DNA of 64,000 bases from Nostoc linckia z4 (GCF_002608075.1 NZ_LAHA01000016.1:1-64000), one strand, 5' to 3'; shown: positions 43,807-53,215, numbered from the stretch's first letter. The notes: generated by a model from the sequence alone, not told the origin. Program-made: numbers and translations.

Positions 43807-43840
43807 GTAGAGACGTAGCAGTGCTACGTCTCTACTTTTT
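43807..43840 (+). terminator. Palindrome with T-run after the response regulator gene (palindrome copy 3)
   Basis: The dispersed palindrome GTAGAGACGTAGCA/TGCTACGTCTCTAC (43807-43835, centre G) is followed by TTTTT, 42 bp after the stop at 43765. Here it has the form of a factor-independent terminator. The two other copies of this palindrome lack the T-run. Confidence 0.55.
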
Positions 43841-43887
43841 GCAGAAATCGGGAAAAGGGGAAGGGGAAAGGGGAAAAGGTTTGGTAT

Positions 43888-44082
43888 TATTTTCCCTTTC
43901 CCCTTTAACCTTTTCCCTTTCCCCTTTAACCTTTCCCCTTTCCCCTTTAACCTTTCCCCTTTCCCCTTTAACCTTTCCCCTTTCCCCTTTAACCTTTCCC
44001 CTTTCCCCTTTAACCTTTCCCCTTTCCCCTTTAACCTTTTCCCTTTCCCCTTTAACCTTTCCCCTTTAACCTTTCCCCTTTG
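43888..44082. repeat. Long pyrimidine tract with 21-bp period
   Basis: About nine units close to CCCTTTCCCCTTTAACCTTTC (21 bp) form a 195-bp stretch that is almost pure pyrimidine except for AA at each unit. A purine-rich half (GGGAAAAGGGGAAGGGG, 43848-43880) lies just before it. It looks like an expanded version of the family 1 element interior. Open frames with SPLTFPL repeats through it are a by-product of the 21-bp period. The rest of 43766-44297 holds no gene. Confidence 0.85.
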
Positions 44083-44297
44083 ATATTAGTGGCAAAAGTC
44101 ATCCATTCAGGTGAAGGCATACACACATACTAATGCCTAGTATGAAGTAAAATTAAGCAACTATGAAGCTTATTATGCGTCTAGTTGTTAGTAGATTTAT
44201 CAAGATTTCATAGCAAACCTTTAACAACTCCTGATTCTGCACTTGTCCTCTAACTAAAGGCTACTCCCACACGGCAATCATCATAGGCTCTTATTGT

Positions 44298-45767
44298 ATG
44301 GCTACGAACATAGAAATTCCAGTTATTGGCAAAGTTAAGTATCCATTACGCTGGCTAATTGGGCTGATGGCGGGGGGCGCTTTGGTTGTGGGTATTGTTG
44401 CAAACTTTACTCTGCTAAATCAAGGCACAAACCAAGAAGACATCGATCGCTTAACTGTGCCAGTGTCAGCGCAAAACGTAACGTTACGGATAACGGCTAG
44501 CGGGAAAGTCGTTCCAGTTCAAAGTGTAAATATTAGTCCCAAGAATCCTGGCGTGCTGTCGCAATTGTACGTGGAACAAGGCGATCGCGTCCAAAAAGGA
44601 CAAATTCTCGCCCGTATGGATAGCGCCAGCATTGAGGCACAAAAAAGCCAGTATCTTGCTAACTTAGCCCAAAATCAAGCACAGTTAGCCCAAGCCGTTG
44701 CTGGTAATCGTCCTCAAGAAATTGCCCAAGCCAGGGCGCGATTAGCCCAAGCCCAAGCCCAGTTAACCCAAGCTCGTGTGGGTAATCGTCCCCAAGAAAT
44801 TGCCCAAGCTCAAGCCCAAGTAGATGCAGCTCAAGCAAGAGTGAATTACACCACAGAACAAGTCAAGCGTTATCAATATCTATATAAAGAAGGCGCAGAG
44901 AGAAAACAATTACTCGATCAAGCCATCAGCGATGACAAAAGCGCCAAAGCCAATTTAGAAGAAGCGAAAAAACGATTGTCCTTAGTCCAAAGTGGTTCTC
45001 GTAGTGAAGAAATCGCCCAACGTCAAGCAGCCGTTAATGAAGCCCGCGCCGCATTGGTACTCTTAGAAGATGGCACTCGTCCTGAAGAAATTGCTCAACG
45101 CCAAGCAGCTGTGGCATCAGCAGAAGCTCAATTGAAAGGCGTACAAGTGCAGTTAGAAGATACAATTATTCGCGCTCCCTTTTCGGGAATTGTCACCCAA
45201 AAGTACGCTAACGTTGGAGCCTTTGTCACCCCCACAACTTCAGCTTCTACCAGTGCTTCAGCAACTTCCAGTTCCATTGTCGCCGTAGCAAAGGGCTTAG
45301 AAATATTAGCTCAAGTTCCCGAAGCCGATATTGGCAGAATCAAACCCGGACAGCAAGTGGAAATTGTCGCCGATGCTTATCCAGAACAAGTTTTTAAAGG
45401 ACGCGTGCGCTTGATTGCCCCCGAAGCAGTGGTTGAACAAGGTGTGACATCCTTTCAGGTACGCGTTGCTCTCGATACTGGCATAGATAAACTGCGTTCT
45501 GGCTTAAATGTGGATCTGACTTTTTTAGGCGATCGCGTGAATAATGCCTTAGTATTACCAACAGTTTCCATCGTCACCGAAAAAGGTAGAACAGGCGTAC
45601 TCGTACCAGATGAAAACAATAGACCCCAATTCCGCGAAGTCACCATTGGCGCACAAATCAAAGACCAAACGCAGATTTTAGGAGGAGTCAAACAAGGCGA
45701 TCGCATTTTTGTCAACCCACCCAGGGATTACAAATTTGAAAAAGCCCAAGAACAGGAAAATCAATAA
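44298..45767 (+). CDS. HlyD-family membrane fusion protein (efflux adaptor)
   Basis: A 489-residue periplasmic adaptor. One N-terminal membrane helix (about 16-38, RWLIGLMAGGALVVGIVANF) anchors it. The beta-barrel/lipoyl parts (VSAQNVTLRITASGKVVPVQ, LYVEQGDRVQKGQILARMDS) flank a long coiled coil (about 115-280) with repeats of NRPQEIAQA. The second lipoyl half is LEDTIIRAPFSGIVTQKYAN. The barrel (EILAQVPEADIGRIKPGQQV) and membrane-proximal domain end the protein. It would link the inner-membrane permease encoded 134 bp downstream to an outer-membrane TolC-type channel. No ATPase or TolC gene is in the window. Confidence 0.88.
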   Translation: MATNIEIPVIGKVKYPLRWLIGLMAGGALVVGIVANFTLLNQGTNQEDIDRLTVPVSAQNVTLRITASGKVVPVQSVNISPKNPGVLSQLYVEQGDRVQKGQILARMDSASIEAQKSQYLANLAQNQAQLAQAVAGNRPQEIAQARARLAQAQAQLTQARVGNRPQEIAQAQAQVDAAQARVNYTTEQVKRYQYLYKEGAERKQLLDQAISDDKSAKANLEEAKKRLSLVQSGSRSEEIAQRQAAVNEARAALVLLEDGTRPEEIAQRQAAVASAEAQLKGVQVQLEDTIIRAPFSGIVTQKYANVGAFVTPTTSASTSASATSSSIVAVAKGLEILAQVPEADIGRIKPGQQVEIVADAYPEQVFKGRVRLIAPEAVVEQGVTSFQVRVALDTGIDKLRSGLNVDLTFLGDRVNNALVLPTVSIVTEKGRTGVLVPDENNRPQFREVTIGAQIKDQTQILGGVKQGDRIFVNPPRDYKFEKAQEQENQ

Positions 45768-45824
45768 TCTCAAATAGGGGGTGGGAAGATGAGGGAGATG
45801 AGGGAGACAAGGGGACAAGGAGAA

Positions 45825-45875
45825 TAACTCCTAACTCTTCACTCCTAACTCTTCACTCCTAACTCCTAACTCATC
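45825..45875. repeat. Heptamer repeat (TAACTCC/TTCACTCC)
   Basis: Alternating units of TAACTCC and CTTCACTCC fill much of the gap between the adaptor and permease genes. They follow a purine-rich GAGGGAGA run (45790-45820). It does not include a terminator, so read-through is possible. Confidence 0.75.
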
Positions 45876-45900
45876 AATCAACTTTTAATCCAAAATTGAT

Positions 45901-47118
45901 ATGAATTTTTTAGAAAGCGTGCAAATGGCAGGGAAAACCCTGTTATCAAATAAGTTGCGTAGTGCCCTGACAATGCTGGGTATTGTTATTGGTAATGCTT
46001 CAGTAATTGCCATGATTGGGATTGGTGAAGGTGGGCAAAAATTCGTTCAAAAACAACTAGAATCATTAGGGCCAAATGTGTTGTTTGTGATTCCAGGAAA
46101 TCGAGAGACTCAACGGATTTCCTTTGAAGTGCCGAAAAATTTGGTATTGCAAGATGCTGAGGCCATCGCCTCTCAGGTTCCAACAGTCATAGGAGTTGCA
46201 CCTGAGTTAAATCGAAGGCAAGTAATTACTTATCGCAATCGAAATACTGACGTTAATATTATTGGCACAACTCCCAGTTTTTTATCGGTGCGGGATTTTG
46301 AAACTGATAAGGGTAGATTTTTCAGTGAAGTAGATATCAAGCGCAGCAATCAAGTTGTTGTATTAGGTGCAGATTTAGCAGAAAAATTATTTGGTAATAG
46401 TAATCCCACTGGTCAGCAATTGCGAATTGGCAATACTAGCTTTCAAGTAATTGGCACATTAATAGCCAAAGGTTCCAGTGTGGGAGCAGATTATGATGAA
46501 GCTGCTTTAATACCGATTACAACCTCTGCAAATCGGCTTGTGGGAAAGAATTCTCCCTATGGAATTGCTTTAGATTACCTCGTGGCTGCTGCTCGTGATG
46601 GTGATAGTGTCGATGCAGCAGAGTTTCAAATTACGAATTTGCTACGTCTGCGACACAAAATTAATGGTGAAGATGACTTTACGATTCGCACCCAAAAAGA
46701 TGCTTTGCAAACTGTAGGTCAAATTACAGGTGCATTGACAATTATGTTAGCAGCGATCGCAGCTATATCGCTGTTTGTCGGCGGTATTGGGATCATGAAT
46801 ATTATGTTGGTTTCCGTCACCGAACGCACCCAAGAAATCGGATTGAGAAAAGCGATCGGGGCAACAGAGCAAGATATTTTGCTACAGTTCATCATTGAAG
46901 CGGTAATAGTTTCTGCTGCTGGCGGTTTAGTTGGGACTGCCGTTGGTGTCAGTGGTATTCTTTTAGTGTCAGCTTTAACACCATTAGACGCAGGTATTTC
47001 TACGGTGGCGATCGCAACTGCTGTGGGTGTTTCCGGCGGTATTGGTTTATTCTTTGGCGTCGTTCCCGCACGTCGCGCTGCTAAGCTCGACCCCATCGTT
47101 GCATTAAGAAGCGCTTAA
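45901..47118 (+). CDS. MacB/DevC-like ABC transporter permease
   Basis: A 405-residue permease of the FtsX/MacB type. Near the N-terminus is KTLLSNKLRSALTMLGIVIG with the first membrane helix (about 18-40). The periplasmic MacB-type domain spans about 45-240. Three C-terminal membrane helices (about 275-305, 330-360, 370-395) include ALTIMLAAIAAISLFVGGIG and NIMLVSVTERTQEIGLRKAI, the FtsX signature. The end VPARRAAKLDPIVALRSA is typical. It would work with the HlyD protein upstream in a tripartite exporter. The ATPase partner must be encoded elsewhere. Confidence 0.88.
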   Translation: MNFLESVQMAGKTLLSNKLRSALTMLGIVIGNASVIAMIGIGEGGQKFVQKQLESLGPNVLFVIPGNRETQRISFEVPKNLVLQDAEAIASQVPTVIGVAPELNRRQVITYRNRNTDVNIIGTTPSFLSVRDFETDKGRFFSEVDIKRSNQVVVLGADLAEKLFGNSNPTGQQLRIGNTSFQVIGTLIAKGSSVGADYDEAALIPITTSANRLVGKNSPYGIALDYLVAAARDGDSVDAAEFQITNLLRLRHKINGEDDFTIRTQKDALQTVGQITGALTIMLAAIAAISLFVGGIGIMNIMLVSVTERTQEIGLRKAIGATEQDILLQFIIEAVIVSAAGGLVGTAVGVSGILLVSALTPLDAGISTVAIATAVGVSGGIGLFFGVVPARRAAKLDPIVALRSA

Positions 47119-47211
47119 TCTTTTCAATTGCTTTGAAATAAACAAATAAATATTTAGTAGATAAATAATCTTTAAAATAAACTAAGTAGATAGTCATGAT
47201 TAAATCTAAGA

Positions 47212-47299
47212 TGTCATTGCGAGCGAAGCGAAGCAATCGCAAAGTCTCTGGGATTGCTTCGCTTCGCTCTCTACGAGACGCTACGCGAACGCAATGACA
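47212..47299. repeat. 88-bp inverted-repeat element (TGTCATTGCG...CGCAATGACA)
   Basis: Terminal inverted repeats TGTCATTGCG and CGCAATGACA bound GCGAAGC-rich inner palindromes. The same core is found inside the family 2 element at 35001-35170. The surrounding 47119-47435 gap holds no gene; a TCAACAATCAACAG heptamer run lies at 47383-47410. Confidence 0.75.
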
Positions 47300-47435
47300 G
47301 AACATATTATATTTATTTATGTCCATCTACTTATAGCAAACCCAAATAATTTGTGAAATATTACATGTTATAGTTTTTGACTGTCAACAATCAACAGTCA
47401 ACAATCAACAAATTCGCTATTGGAAATTCAATCAA

Positions 47436-47900
47436 ATGGCCAAAGAAATAGAGCGCAAATATTTAGTAATTGGAGATGAATGGAGACATTTAGCTAAAGG
47501 TAGTGTTTATCGTCAGGGATATATTCCCACACAAGATCGAGTCACTGTGCGTGTACGTATCGTGGGAGAACAAGGTTATTTAACAATCAAAGGCCCTACT
47601 GTTCAATACTCAAGATTAGAGTTTGAGTATCCCATTCCTGTTGAAGATGCTCAAGAAATGCTTGAGACATTGTGTCAACGTCCATTTATCGAAAAAATTA
47701 GATATCAGATACAGTCAGGTGGTTTGATTTGGGAAATAGATGAATTTGAAGGTGTTAACAAAGGATTAATATTAGCAGAAGTTGAACTCAGCGACGAAAA
47801 TCAACAAATTGAACTACCAGCCTGGATAGGGAAAGAAGTTTCTGATGATTCCAGATATTACAACAGTAATTTAGTAAAATATCCTTTTTCACAATGGTAA
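47436..47900 (+). CDS. CYTH domain protein (triphosphate tunnel metalloenzyme)
   Basis: A 154-residue cytosolic protein. The N-terminal EIERKYLV (about 4-11) is the CYTH signature ExExK. Basic and acidic tunnel residues follow in RVTVRVRIVG, YLTIKGPT, RLEFEYPIP, FIEKIRYQI, IWEIDEFEG and LILAEVELSDE, as in triphosphate tunnel metalloenzymes. Bacterial single-domain members usually hydrolyse inorganic tripolyphosphate. Length fits the short (about 155 residue) bacterial CYTH class. The gene stands alone. Confidence 0.88.
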   Translation: MAKEIERKYLVIGDEWRHLAKGSVYRQGYIPTQDRVTVRVRIVGEQGYLTIKGPTVQYSRLEFEYPIPVEDAQEMLETLCQRPFIEKIRYQIQSGGLIWEIDEFEGVNKGLILAEVELSDENQQIELPAWIGKEVSDDSRYYNSNLVKYPFSQW

Positions 47901-48805
47901 TTAGTTGACAGTTGGCTGTTAACTGTCAAAGTCATATAGGACTCCTATTTGATTTTTGAACAAGATTCAGTACACATCTATACCCTTCTTTTCTGTTCCC
48001 TGTTCCCTATTCCCTGTTCCCTACCTACGCAGATAATTTCAGGAATCAAATCGGATTACTATAATACCAATTGTCTATAAAATTCCCCTAAATAAAATAA
48101 ATTGAATACAGGAATTAGTATCTATAGTGTCTGTAGTAGCGTGTCAAGGCTAAAATAGTGCATTAGCTTGACTCTTGTGGGATGGGCGTCTCGCCCGTCC
48201 TGGGCGGGCTAGAGAGCATTTATGAAAAATATATATCCCTTTATTATTTCTTACCTTTGCGTCCTACCCTACGGGAAGCCACTGACGCTCCTTCTCTGCG
48301 AGACGCTGCGCGAACGTCGCTACCGCTTCGCTAATGTGTCTATGCGTCCTTAGCGGTTCGTTTCCTTATCTACATTTTTCACGAATCAAATAGGCTCTAA
48401 AGATGCTCTTTTAATATAAAGTGCTAAATTCTGTTAGCGTAGCTCGTTCTGAATTCTGAGTTCTTCTTTCATATCATTTCTTTGTCAGGCTGCGCTCAAT
48501 TTTCTTAACTTATATTAATAAAATTTTTAACTGCCTCTTGTTTTTTAGCACAATCTATGCAAATCTCATATATGTATAATACGGTAAATTGATTGATTTA
48601 CCGTATTTTTAAGCTAAAAATTGAGTAAGTAAACTAATAAACTCAAATTTAATTTCTTGAGAGCATGTCTGGAACTGGAGATTGGGGAGCAGAGGAGCAA
48701 AGGGGCACAGGGGAAGTTGTAGTAGGTCTTTCCCCTATGCCTGCCATTTCCTCTACACCCCATTTTCTTTTTCCGGGCCAATCCCTAAAATTGAGGAGAT
48801 AAATC
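47901..48805. other. Long repeat-rich intergenic region
   Basis: No supported gene lies in these 905 bp. It holds a GTTGACAGTTGGCTGTTAAC repeat (47904-47923) and a TTCCCTG-type heptamer run (47991-48021). A GGGATGGGCGTCTCGCCCGTCC palindrome starts at 48178, and GCGAGACGCTGCGCGAACG dispersed-repeat DNA is at 48297-48340. A hairpin with T-run follows at 48578. The final 100 bp carry a strong ribosome-binding site (GAGGAG) for the flavoprotein gene at 48806. Confidence 0.6.
48578..48610 (+). terminator. Hairpin followed by T-run
   Basis: AATACGGTAAAT and ATTTACCGTATT form a perfect 12-bp stem around a 6-base loop, followed by TTTTT. It has terminator form, but the nearest upstream plus-strand gene ends 678 bp away. 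It may insulate the flavoprotein operon. Confidence 0.5.
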
Positions 48806-50449
48806 GTGAGTACAAATTTATCTGAGTCAGGCAGTTCTAGCACTTTTTCCCAACTTAATTTAGAGGCTGATGTTCTAGTTATTGGGGGCGGGCCGTCAGC
48901 TACTTGGGCGGCTTGGAATGCTGCTGTCCAAGGGGCAAAAGTCATACTAGTAGATAAAGGCTATTGCGGTACTAGTGGAGCAACAGCACCTTCTGGTACT
49001 GGTGTTTGGTATGTACCTCCCGATCCACAACAACGAGAAGAGGCGATGGCTAGCCGGGAAGCTTTAGGAGGTTTTTTGTCAGAACGCTCTTGGATGGAGC
49101 GTGTATTGGATCAAACTTATACAAATCTGAATCAACTATCAGACTGGGGCTATCCATTTCCTGTGGACGATCGAGGTCGTCCCCATCGGCGATCGCTCCA
49201 GCAAGCTCATGATTATATGCGCCTGATGCGTAAAAAAATCACCAAAGCAGGCGTGAAAATACTCGACCACAGTCCGGCTTTAGAATTACTGGTAGATGCA
49301 GCAGGGGCAGTTGCCGGAGCGCGGGGCATTTGTCGCCAAACAGGCGAACGCTGGCAAGTGAAGTCTGGAGCAGTGGTAATTGCTACTGGTGGTTGTGCCT
49401 TCCTAAGTAAAGCTTTAGGCTGTAACGTCCTCACTGGAGATGGTTATTTGATGGCGGCGGAAGCTGGTGCCGAAATGTCAGGGATGGAATTTTCCAATGC
49501 TTACGCTTTATCACCAGCTTTTTCCTCAGTTACCAAAGGAGCTTATTATCGTTGGGCAACCTTTTACTACGAAGATGGTACAGAAATAGAAGGTGCTGGT
49601 TCCCAAAGAGGGCGATCGATTATTGCCCGTACCCTACTCACCCAATCGGTTTATGCGCGTTTGGACAAAGCAACTCCTGAAATTGAAGCTATGTTGCGGA
49701 CTATCCAACATAACTTCTTATTGCCATTCGATCGCATGGGTATTAATCCCTTCACCCAACTTTTTCCTGTGACTCTGCGTTTGGAGGGAACAGTACGCGG
49801 TACGGGTGGAATCCGGATTGTTGATTATACCTGCGCTACCAGCGTACCCGGACTTTATGCTGCTGGTGATGCTGCAACACGAGAATTAATTTGTGGTGGC
49901 TTTACCGGCGGTGGAAGCCATAACGCTGCTTGGGCAACCTCTTCAGGATATTGGGCAGGTGAAGCCGCAGCAAACTACGCCCGCGAACTAGGAACCAAAG
50001 CCAATCAACGTTCCGTAAGAGGACTGGGAGAAGTTGGCATAGCTTCTCAAAACAGCAGCAATAACAGTTTTGTTCCTTCAGAAGTGACTAAAGCAGTCCA
50101 AGCTGAAGTATTCCCCTACGATCGCAACCTCTTCCGCACCGAAAAAGGATTGACAGAATCCCTCAGTCGCTTACATCAGTTGTGGAAAGAAATCCGCAAC
50201 ACCCAAGCAGTACCAGAAAACCAAGCCGTCCAAGCTAGAGAAGCCACTGCAATGCTAGCCACAGCCCGGTGGATGTACGCTAGCGCCCTCGAACGCAAAG
50301 AAACTCGCGGAATGCACAAACATCTAGACTATCCACAGCAAGACCCGAACCAATACCACCGCTTACTTAGTGGTGGTCTAGATCGAGTCTGGGTCAAGCC
50401 CCAAAAATTACAAACTGCTGTTAAGGAAAAGGAGTTAGTAACGCTGTGA
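48806..50449 (+). CDS. FAD-dependent oxidoreductase, fumarate reductase/AprA-like flavoprotein
   Basis: A 547-residue flavoprotein read from GTG at 48806 behind GAGGAG. The FAD-binding fold has DVLVIGGGPSATWAAWNAAV (about 23-42) and VILVDKGYCGTSGAT, a glycine-rich flavin contact. The central AVVIATGGCAFLSKALG and the C-terminal GLYAAGDAATRELICGGFTG (about 350-369) are typical of the fumarate reductase/succinate dehydrogenase/AprA flavoprotein superfamily. The next gene encodes a ferredoxin and overlaps the stop by 4 bp (GTGA). The pair recalls adenylylsulfate reductase AprAB-type or similar two-subunit enzymes. The substrate cannot be read from sequence. Confidence 0.82.
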   Translation: MSTNLSESGSSSTFSQLNLEADVLVIGGGPSATWAAWNAAVQGAKVILVDKGYCGTSGATAPSGTGVWYVPPDPQQREEAMASREALGGFLSERSWMERVLDQTYTNLNQLSDWGYPFPVDDRGRPHRRSLQQAHDYMRLMRKKITKAGVKILDHSPALELLVDAAGAVAGARGICRQTGERWQVKSGAVVIATGGCAFLSKALGCNVLTGDGYLMAAEAGAEMSGMEFSNAYALSPAFSSVTKGAYYRWATFYYEDGTEIEGAGSQRGRSIIARTLLTQSVYARLDKATPEIEAMLRTIQHNFLLPFDRMGINPFTQLFPVTLRLEGTVRGTGGIRIVDYTCATSVPGLYAAGDAATRELICGGFTGGGSHNAAWATSSGYWAGEAAANYARELGTKANQRSVRGLGEVGIASQNSSNNSFVPSEVTKAVQAEVFPYDRNLFRTEKGLTESLSRLHQLWKEIRNTQAVPENQAVQAREATAMLATARWMYASALERKETRGMHKHLDYPQQDPNQYHRLLSGGLDRVWVKPQKLQTAVKEKELVTL

Positions 50450-50841
50450 TTGAACTAGTTAGTGAATCTCGCTGTATTCAATGTAATATTTGCGTTTCCG
50501 CCTGCCCCACCAACGTTTTTGACAAAGTACCAGACGGCCCACCCAGAATTGCTCGTAAAAGCGACTGCCAAACCTGCTTTATGTGTGAGTTGTATTGTCC
50601 AGCCGATGCCCTCTTCGTTGCCCCACAGGCAGATGAGTCCGTCTCTGTTGACGAACAAACCCTGATAGAAGCAGGCTTTTTAGGTGGATATCGCGAAACC
50701 TTAGGCTGGAAACCCGGTGGTACTCCAGCAGGCTTGAGAGAACAATCTCCCCGGATGTTTATTGGTCGGAGCAATTTACCAACGGATTCTCAAGGCAGAA
50801 TTCTACCTTGGAGTAGCCAGCCCAATTCCCAATCCAACTAA
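50446..50841 (+). CDS. Two-cluster [4Fe-4S] ferredoxin-type subunit
   Basis: A 131-residue protein from a GTG that overlaps the flavoprotein stop (GTGA). The Cys motifs are CIQCNICVSACPTN (Cys 10, 13, 16, 20) and CQTCFMCELYCPAD (about 42-55), sufficient for two [4Fe-4S] clusters. A C-terminal extension of about 70 residues (ETLGWKPGGTPAGLREQSP) is predicted to wrap the flavoprotein, as in AprB-like subunits. It passes electrons to or from the flavoprotein encoded upstream. Confidence 0.88.
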   Translation: MIELVSESRCIQCNICVSACPTNVFDKVPDGPPRIARKSDCQTCFMCELYCPADALFVAPQADESVSVDEQTLIEAGFLGGYRETLGWKPGGTPAGLREQSPRMFIGRSNLPTDSQGRILPWSSQPNSQSN

Positions 50842-51796
50842 GGGACTCAAAATATTCCATAGAAGATTGTTCACTGTTAACTGTTAACTGTAGAACGTCA
50901 ATAGTTAACCTTTCTCCTATGGTCGCCGCTACGCGGAGTGTCCCGGAGGGAAGTGGTACGACTTTGCTCAGGGTCAACGCATTAACTGGAATATTTATTT
51001 TTTGGAATTCCCTGAGTACAGTCCATCATCAATAGACTTCTAACAGGAGTGGGGAAAAGGGTAATGGGTAAAGGGGAAAGGGCAAATAAAAACCCTTTTC
51101 CCTTTCCCCCCCATGAGCAAAAGTAACTTTTGCAAAAGGTCTAATATGATTTACGCAAGTTTGCTTGTTGAGACTAGGTGTCAGGATTTTGAACACTCAC
51201 ATCATATCCGCCTAATCACTTATCAACAGGAGAGAAAAAATTTTGTTCTCATTAATCAAATCAAGAGTTTTTAATTATAGCATTGATTTTTAATGATTTG
51301 AAAATTGATAACTATTGCCGCAATAATAATTATTAGTTTTTAAAGCAATAAAATAGGCTAATTAATAATTGCAATATTCTGAACTTACCAATTTATTAAT
51401 TTATTAAGGAGATTTTCAAATTTAGTTATTATCAATACTACATTATGAGATTAATTAACTGTAACCTGAATAATCAGGATGAAGGCAAGCAAAGATTTTT
51501 TTAACTTTTGATTCAGGCTCAAAAGCTATCCCTTAATGTATTTTGATTGGTTTTATTTTATTTAATCAGACCAAAAAAGCTGGAATCATTGATACTAAAC
51601 TTCTTCATTGCTTTCATGCTTAATAAATTTCACCTTTAGAAAAAGATTACGCATATTAAATTAACGGGCTAGTGAGATTTTTGCTAGTAAAAATCAGTAA
51701 AGCTTATTTAATATTTAAGTCTAACTAAGCAAGCTCATATAGGTTGTCTCAAAAAGGTGAATTTGCAACACACCGAATATTACTGGAGAAAAACCA
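50842..51796. other. Long AT-rich intergenic region with one MITE-like element
   Basis: No gene is supported in 955 bp. It starts with TTAACTGTTAACTG repeats (50873-50888) and a GTCGCCGCTACGCGGAGTG dispersed repeat. A family 1 element is at 51033-51143. From 51180 to 51780 the DNA is AT-rich with no open frame of note. GGAG lies before the ATG of the small gene at 51797. Confidence 0.6.
51033..51143. mobile_element. MITE-like element, family 1 (copy 4)
   Basis: A 111-bp element, TAGACTTCTAACAGG to CTTTTGCAAAAGGTCTA, with the purine and pyrimidine halves. It is closest to copy 2 (shared GGGCAAATAAAAACCCTTTTCC centre) but lacks the extra segment. Confidence 0.75.
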
Positions 51797-52003
51797 ATGT
51801 TCTTTGGACAATTTGAAAGAGAATGTTTATATGGAGAAATTTGGTCAGTTTGGCAAACAACCAAATTACCAGAACATCTACAGATGTTGGCAGATCAAGA
51901 GCAGATAAAATACGATATCTGGGAATTGCCAAGCCAAAACCCTGACGCTGAGACTACTCCCACCAGTGGCAATGGCGCTTCTAATACAACAAAGCAAAAG
52001 TAA
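51797..52003 (+). CDS. Small hypothetical protein
   Basis: A 68-residue soluble protein starting MFFGQFERECLYGEIWSVWQ. The N-terminal half looks folded and helical (TTKLPEHLQMLADQEQIKYD); the tail is polar and Thr/Asn-rich. The start has a good ribosome-binding site (GGAGAAAAACC). No family is recognised. It lies 144 bp before the Old Yellow Enzyme gene on the same strand. Confidence 0.55.
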   Translation: MFFGQFERECLYGEIWSVWQTTKLPEHLQMLADQEQIKYDIWELPSQNPDAETTPTSGNGASNTTKQK

Positions 52004-52146
52004 AACTGAGTAAGCACTTAAAATTATCCCTTTGTCTCCCTTATCTTCCTTATCTTCCTTGTCCCCCTTATTTCCCCATCTCCCCCTCCCCCTCACACAC
52101 TGCAAACCTATTGAGCATCACATAGCAAGAGAAGGAATCAATAACG

Positions 52147-53214
52147 ATGCCACAGCTGTTTGAACCATTCAGGATTCGTGAAGTTACTTTTCGCAATCGC
52201 ATCGCTGTTTCACCGATGTGTCAATATTCAAGTACAAATGGATATGCCAACGATTGGCATATGATACATTTGGCTTCTCGTGCAGTTGGCGGTGCAGGTA
52301 TAGTGCTAACAGAAGCAGCAGCTGTAGAACCACGTGGACGCATCAGCCCACAAGATTTGGGCATTTGGTCAGATTCACACATCCAAACTTTAGCTAGGAT
52401 TGTGGGATTGATTCACAACTTTGGAGCGGTTGCAGGTATCCAACTTGCTCATGCAGGTAGAAAGGCTAGCACCGCCAAACCGAGTAAGGGAGGAAAAGTA
52501 CTCGATGAATCTCAGGAAGGTTGGCGTCCCTTGGTTTCCAGCAGTGCGATCGCTTTTAGCAAAGATAGCCCTGTGCCTGAAGCCCTAACTATTGAAGGAA
52601 TTAAAGAAGTTATTGACGCCTTTATCCAAGCTGCTAAACGTTCTCTGCAAGCTGGCTTCAAAGTTGTTGAAATCCACGCAGCCCACGGTTACCTAATACA
52701 CCAGTTTCTCTCACCCCTTTCTAACCACCGTGAAGATGATTATGGTGGTAGCTTTGAAAACCGTACTCGTTTGTTAATAGAAGTCGTTCAAGGAATCCGA
52801 GAGGTTTGGCCTCAAACACATCCACTTTGGGTACGGATTTCTGCCACTGACTGGGTAGACAAGGGTTGGGATATTGAGCAAAGTATCGCTTTAAGTGACA
52901 AACTTAAGTCTCTGGGAGTCGATCTCATCGATACTTCATCAGGAGGCATCATACCGGGGATTAACATCCCAGTTAAACCTGGTTATCAAACTCAATTTGC
53001 CGAACGCATCCGCCGTGAAGCTAATATCTACACGGGAGCCGTAGGGTTAATTACATCTCCAGAACAAGCTGACGAACTGATTCGTACAGAATCAGCTGAT
53101 GTAGTCCTGTTGGGACGTGAATTACTCCGCAACCCTTACTGGCCACATCTGGCGGCCAAAAAACTCGGACACGATAAACTTTGGCCTATCCAATACGACC
53201 GTGCTTGGCTGTAA
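52147..53214 (+). CDS. Old Yellow Enzyme family NAD(P)H:flavin oxidoreductase (YqjM-like)
   Basis: A 355-residue FMN-dependent ene-reductase. Features of the YqjM class are RNRIAVSPMCQYSSTNGYAN with the flavin-tuning Cys (about 25). The substrate and FMN residues lie in GIQLAHAGRKAS, EIHAAHGYLIHQFLSPLSNH (second His pair) and VDLIDTSSGGIIP. At the end GAVGLITSPEQADELI and DVVLLGRELLRNPYWP hold FMN phosphate-binding Gly/Arg. It would reduce activated C=C bonds using NAD(P)H. AGAAGGAATC before the ATG is a good ribosome-binding site. Confidence 0.9.
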   Translation: MPQLFEPFRIREVTFRNRIAVSPMCQYSSTNGYANDWHMIHLASRAVGGAGIVLTEAAAVEPRGRISPQDLGIWSDSHIQTLARIVGLIHNFGAVAGIQLAHAGRKASTAKPSKGGKVLDESQEGWRPLVSSSAIAFSKDSPVPEALTIEGIKEVIDAFIQAAKRSLQAGFKVVEIHAAHGYLIHQFLSPLSNHREDDYGGSFENRTRLLIEVVQGIREVWPQTHPLWVRISATDWVDKGWDIEQSIALSDKLKSLGVDLIDTSSGGIIPGINIPVKPGYQTQFAERIRREANIYTGAVGLITSPEQADELIRTESADVVLLGRELLRNPYWPHLAAKKLGHDKLWPIQYDRAWL

Positions 53215-53215
53215 T

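Noticed and set aside
43821-44069. Open frame with SPLTFPL repeats
   Set aside because: It runs through a pyrimidine tract whose 21-bp period keeps frames open; it starts inside a dispersed palindrome and has no ribosome-binding site.
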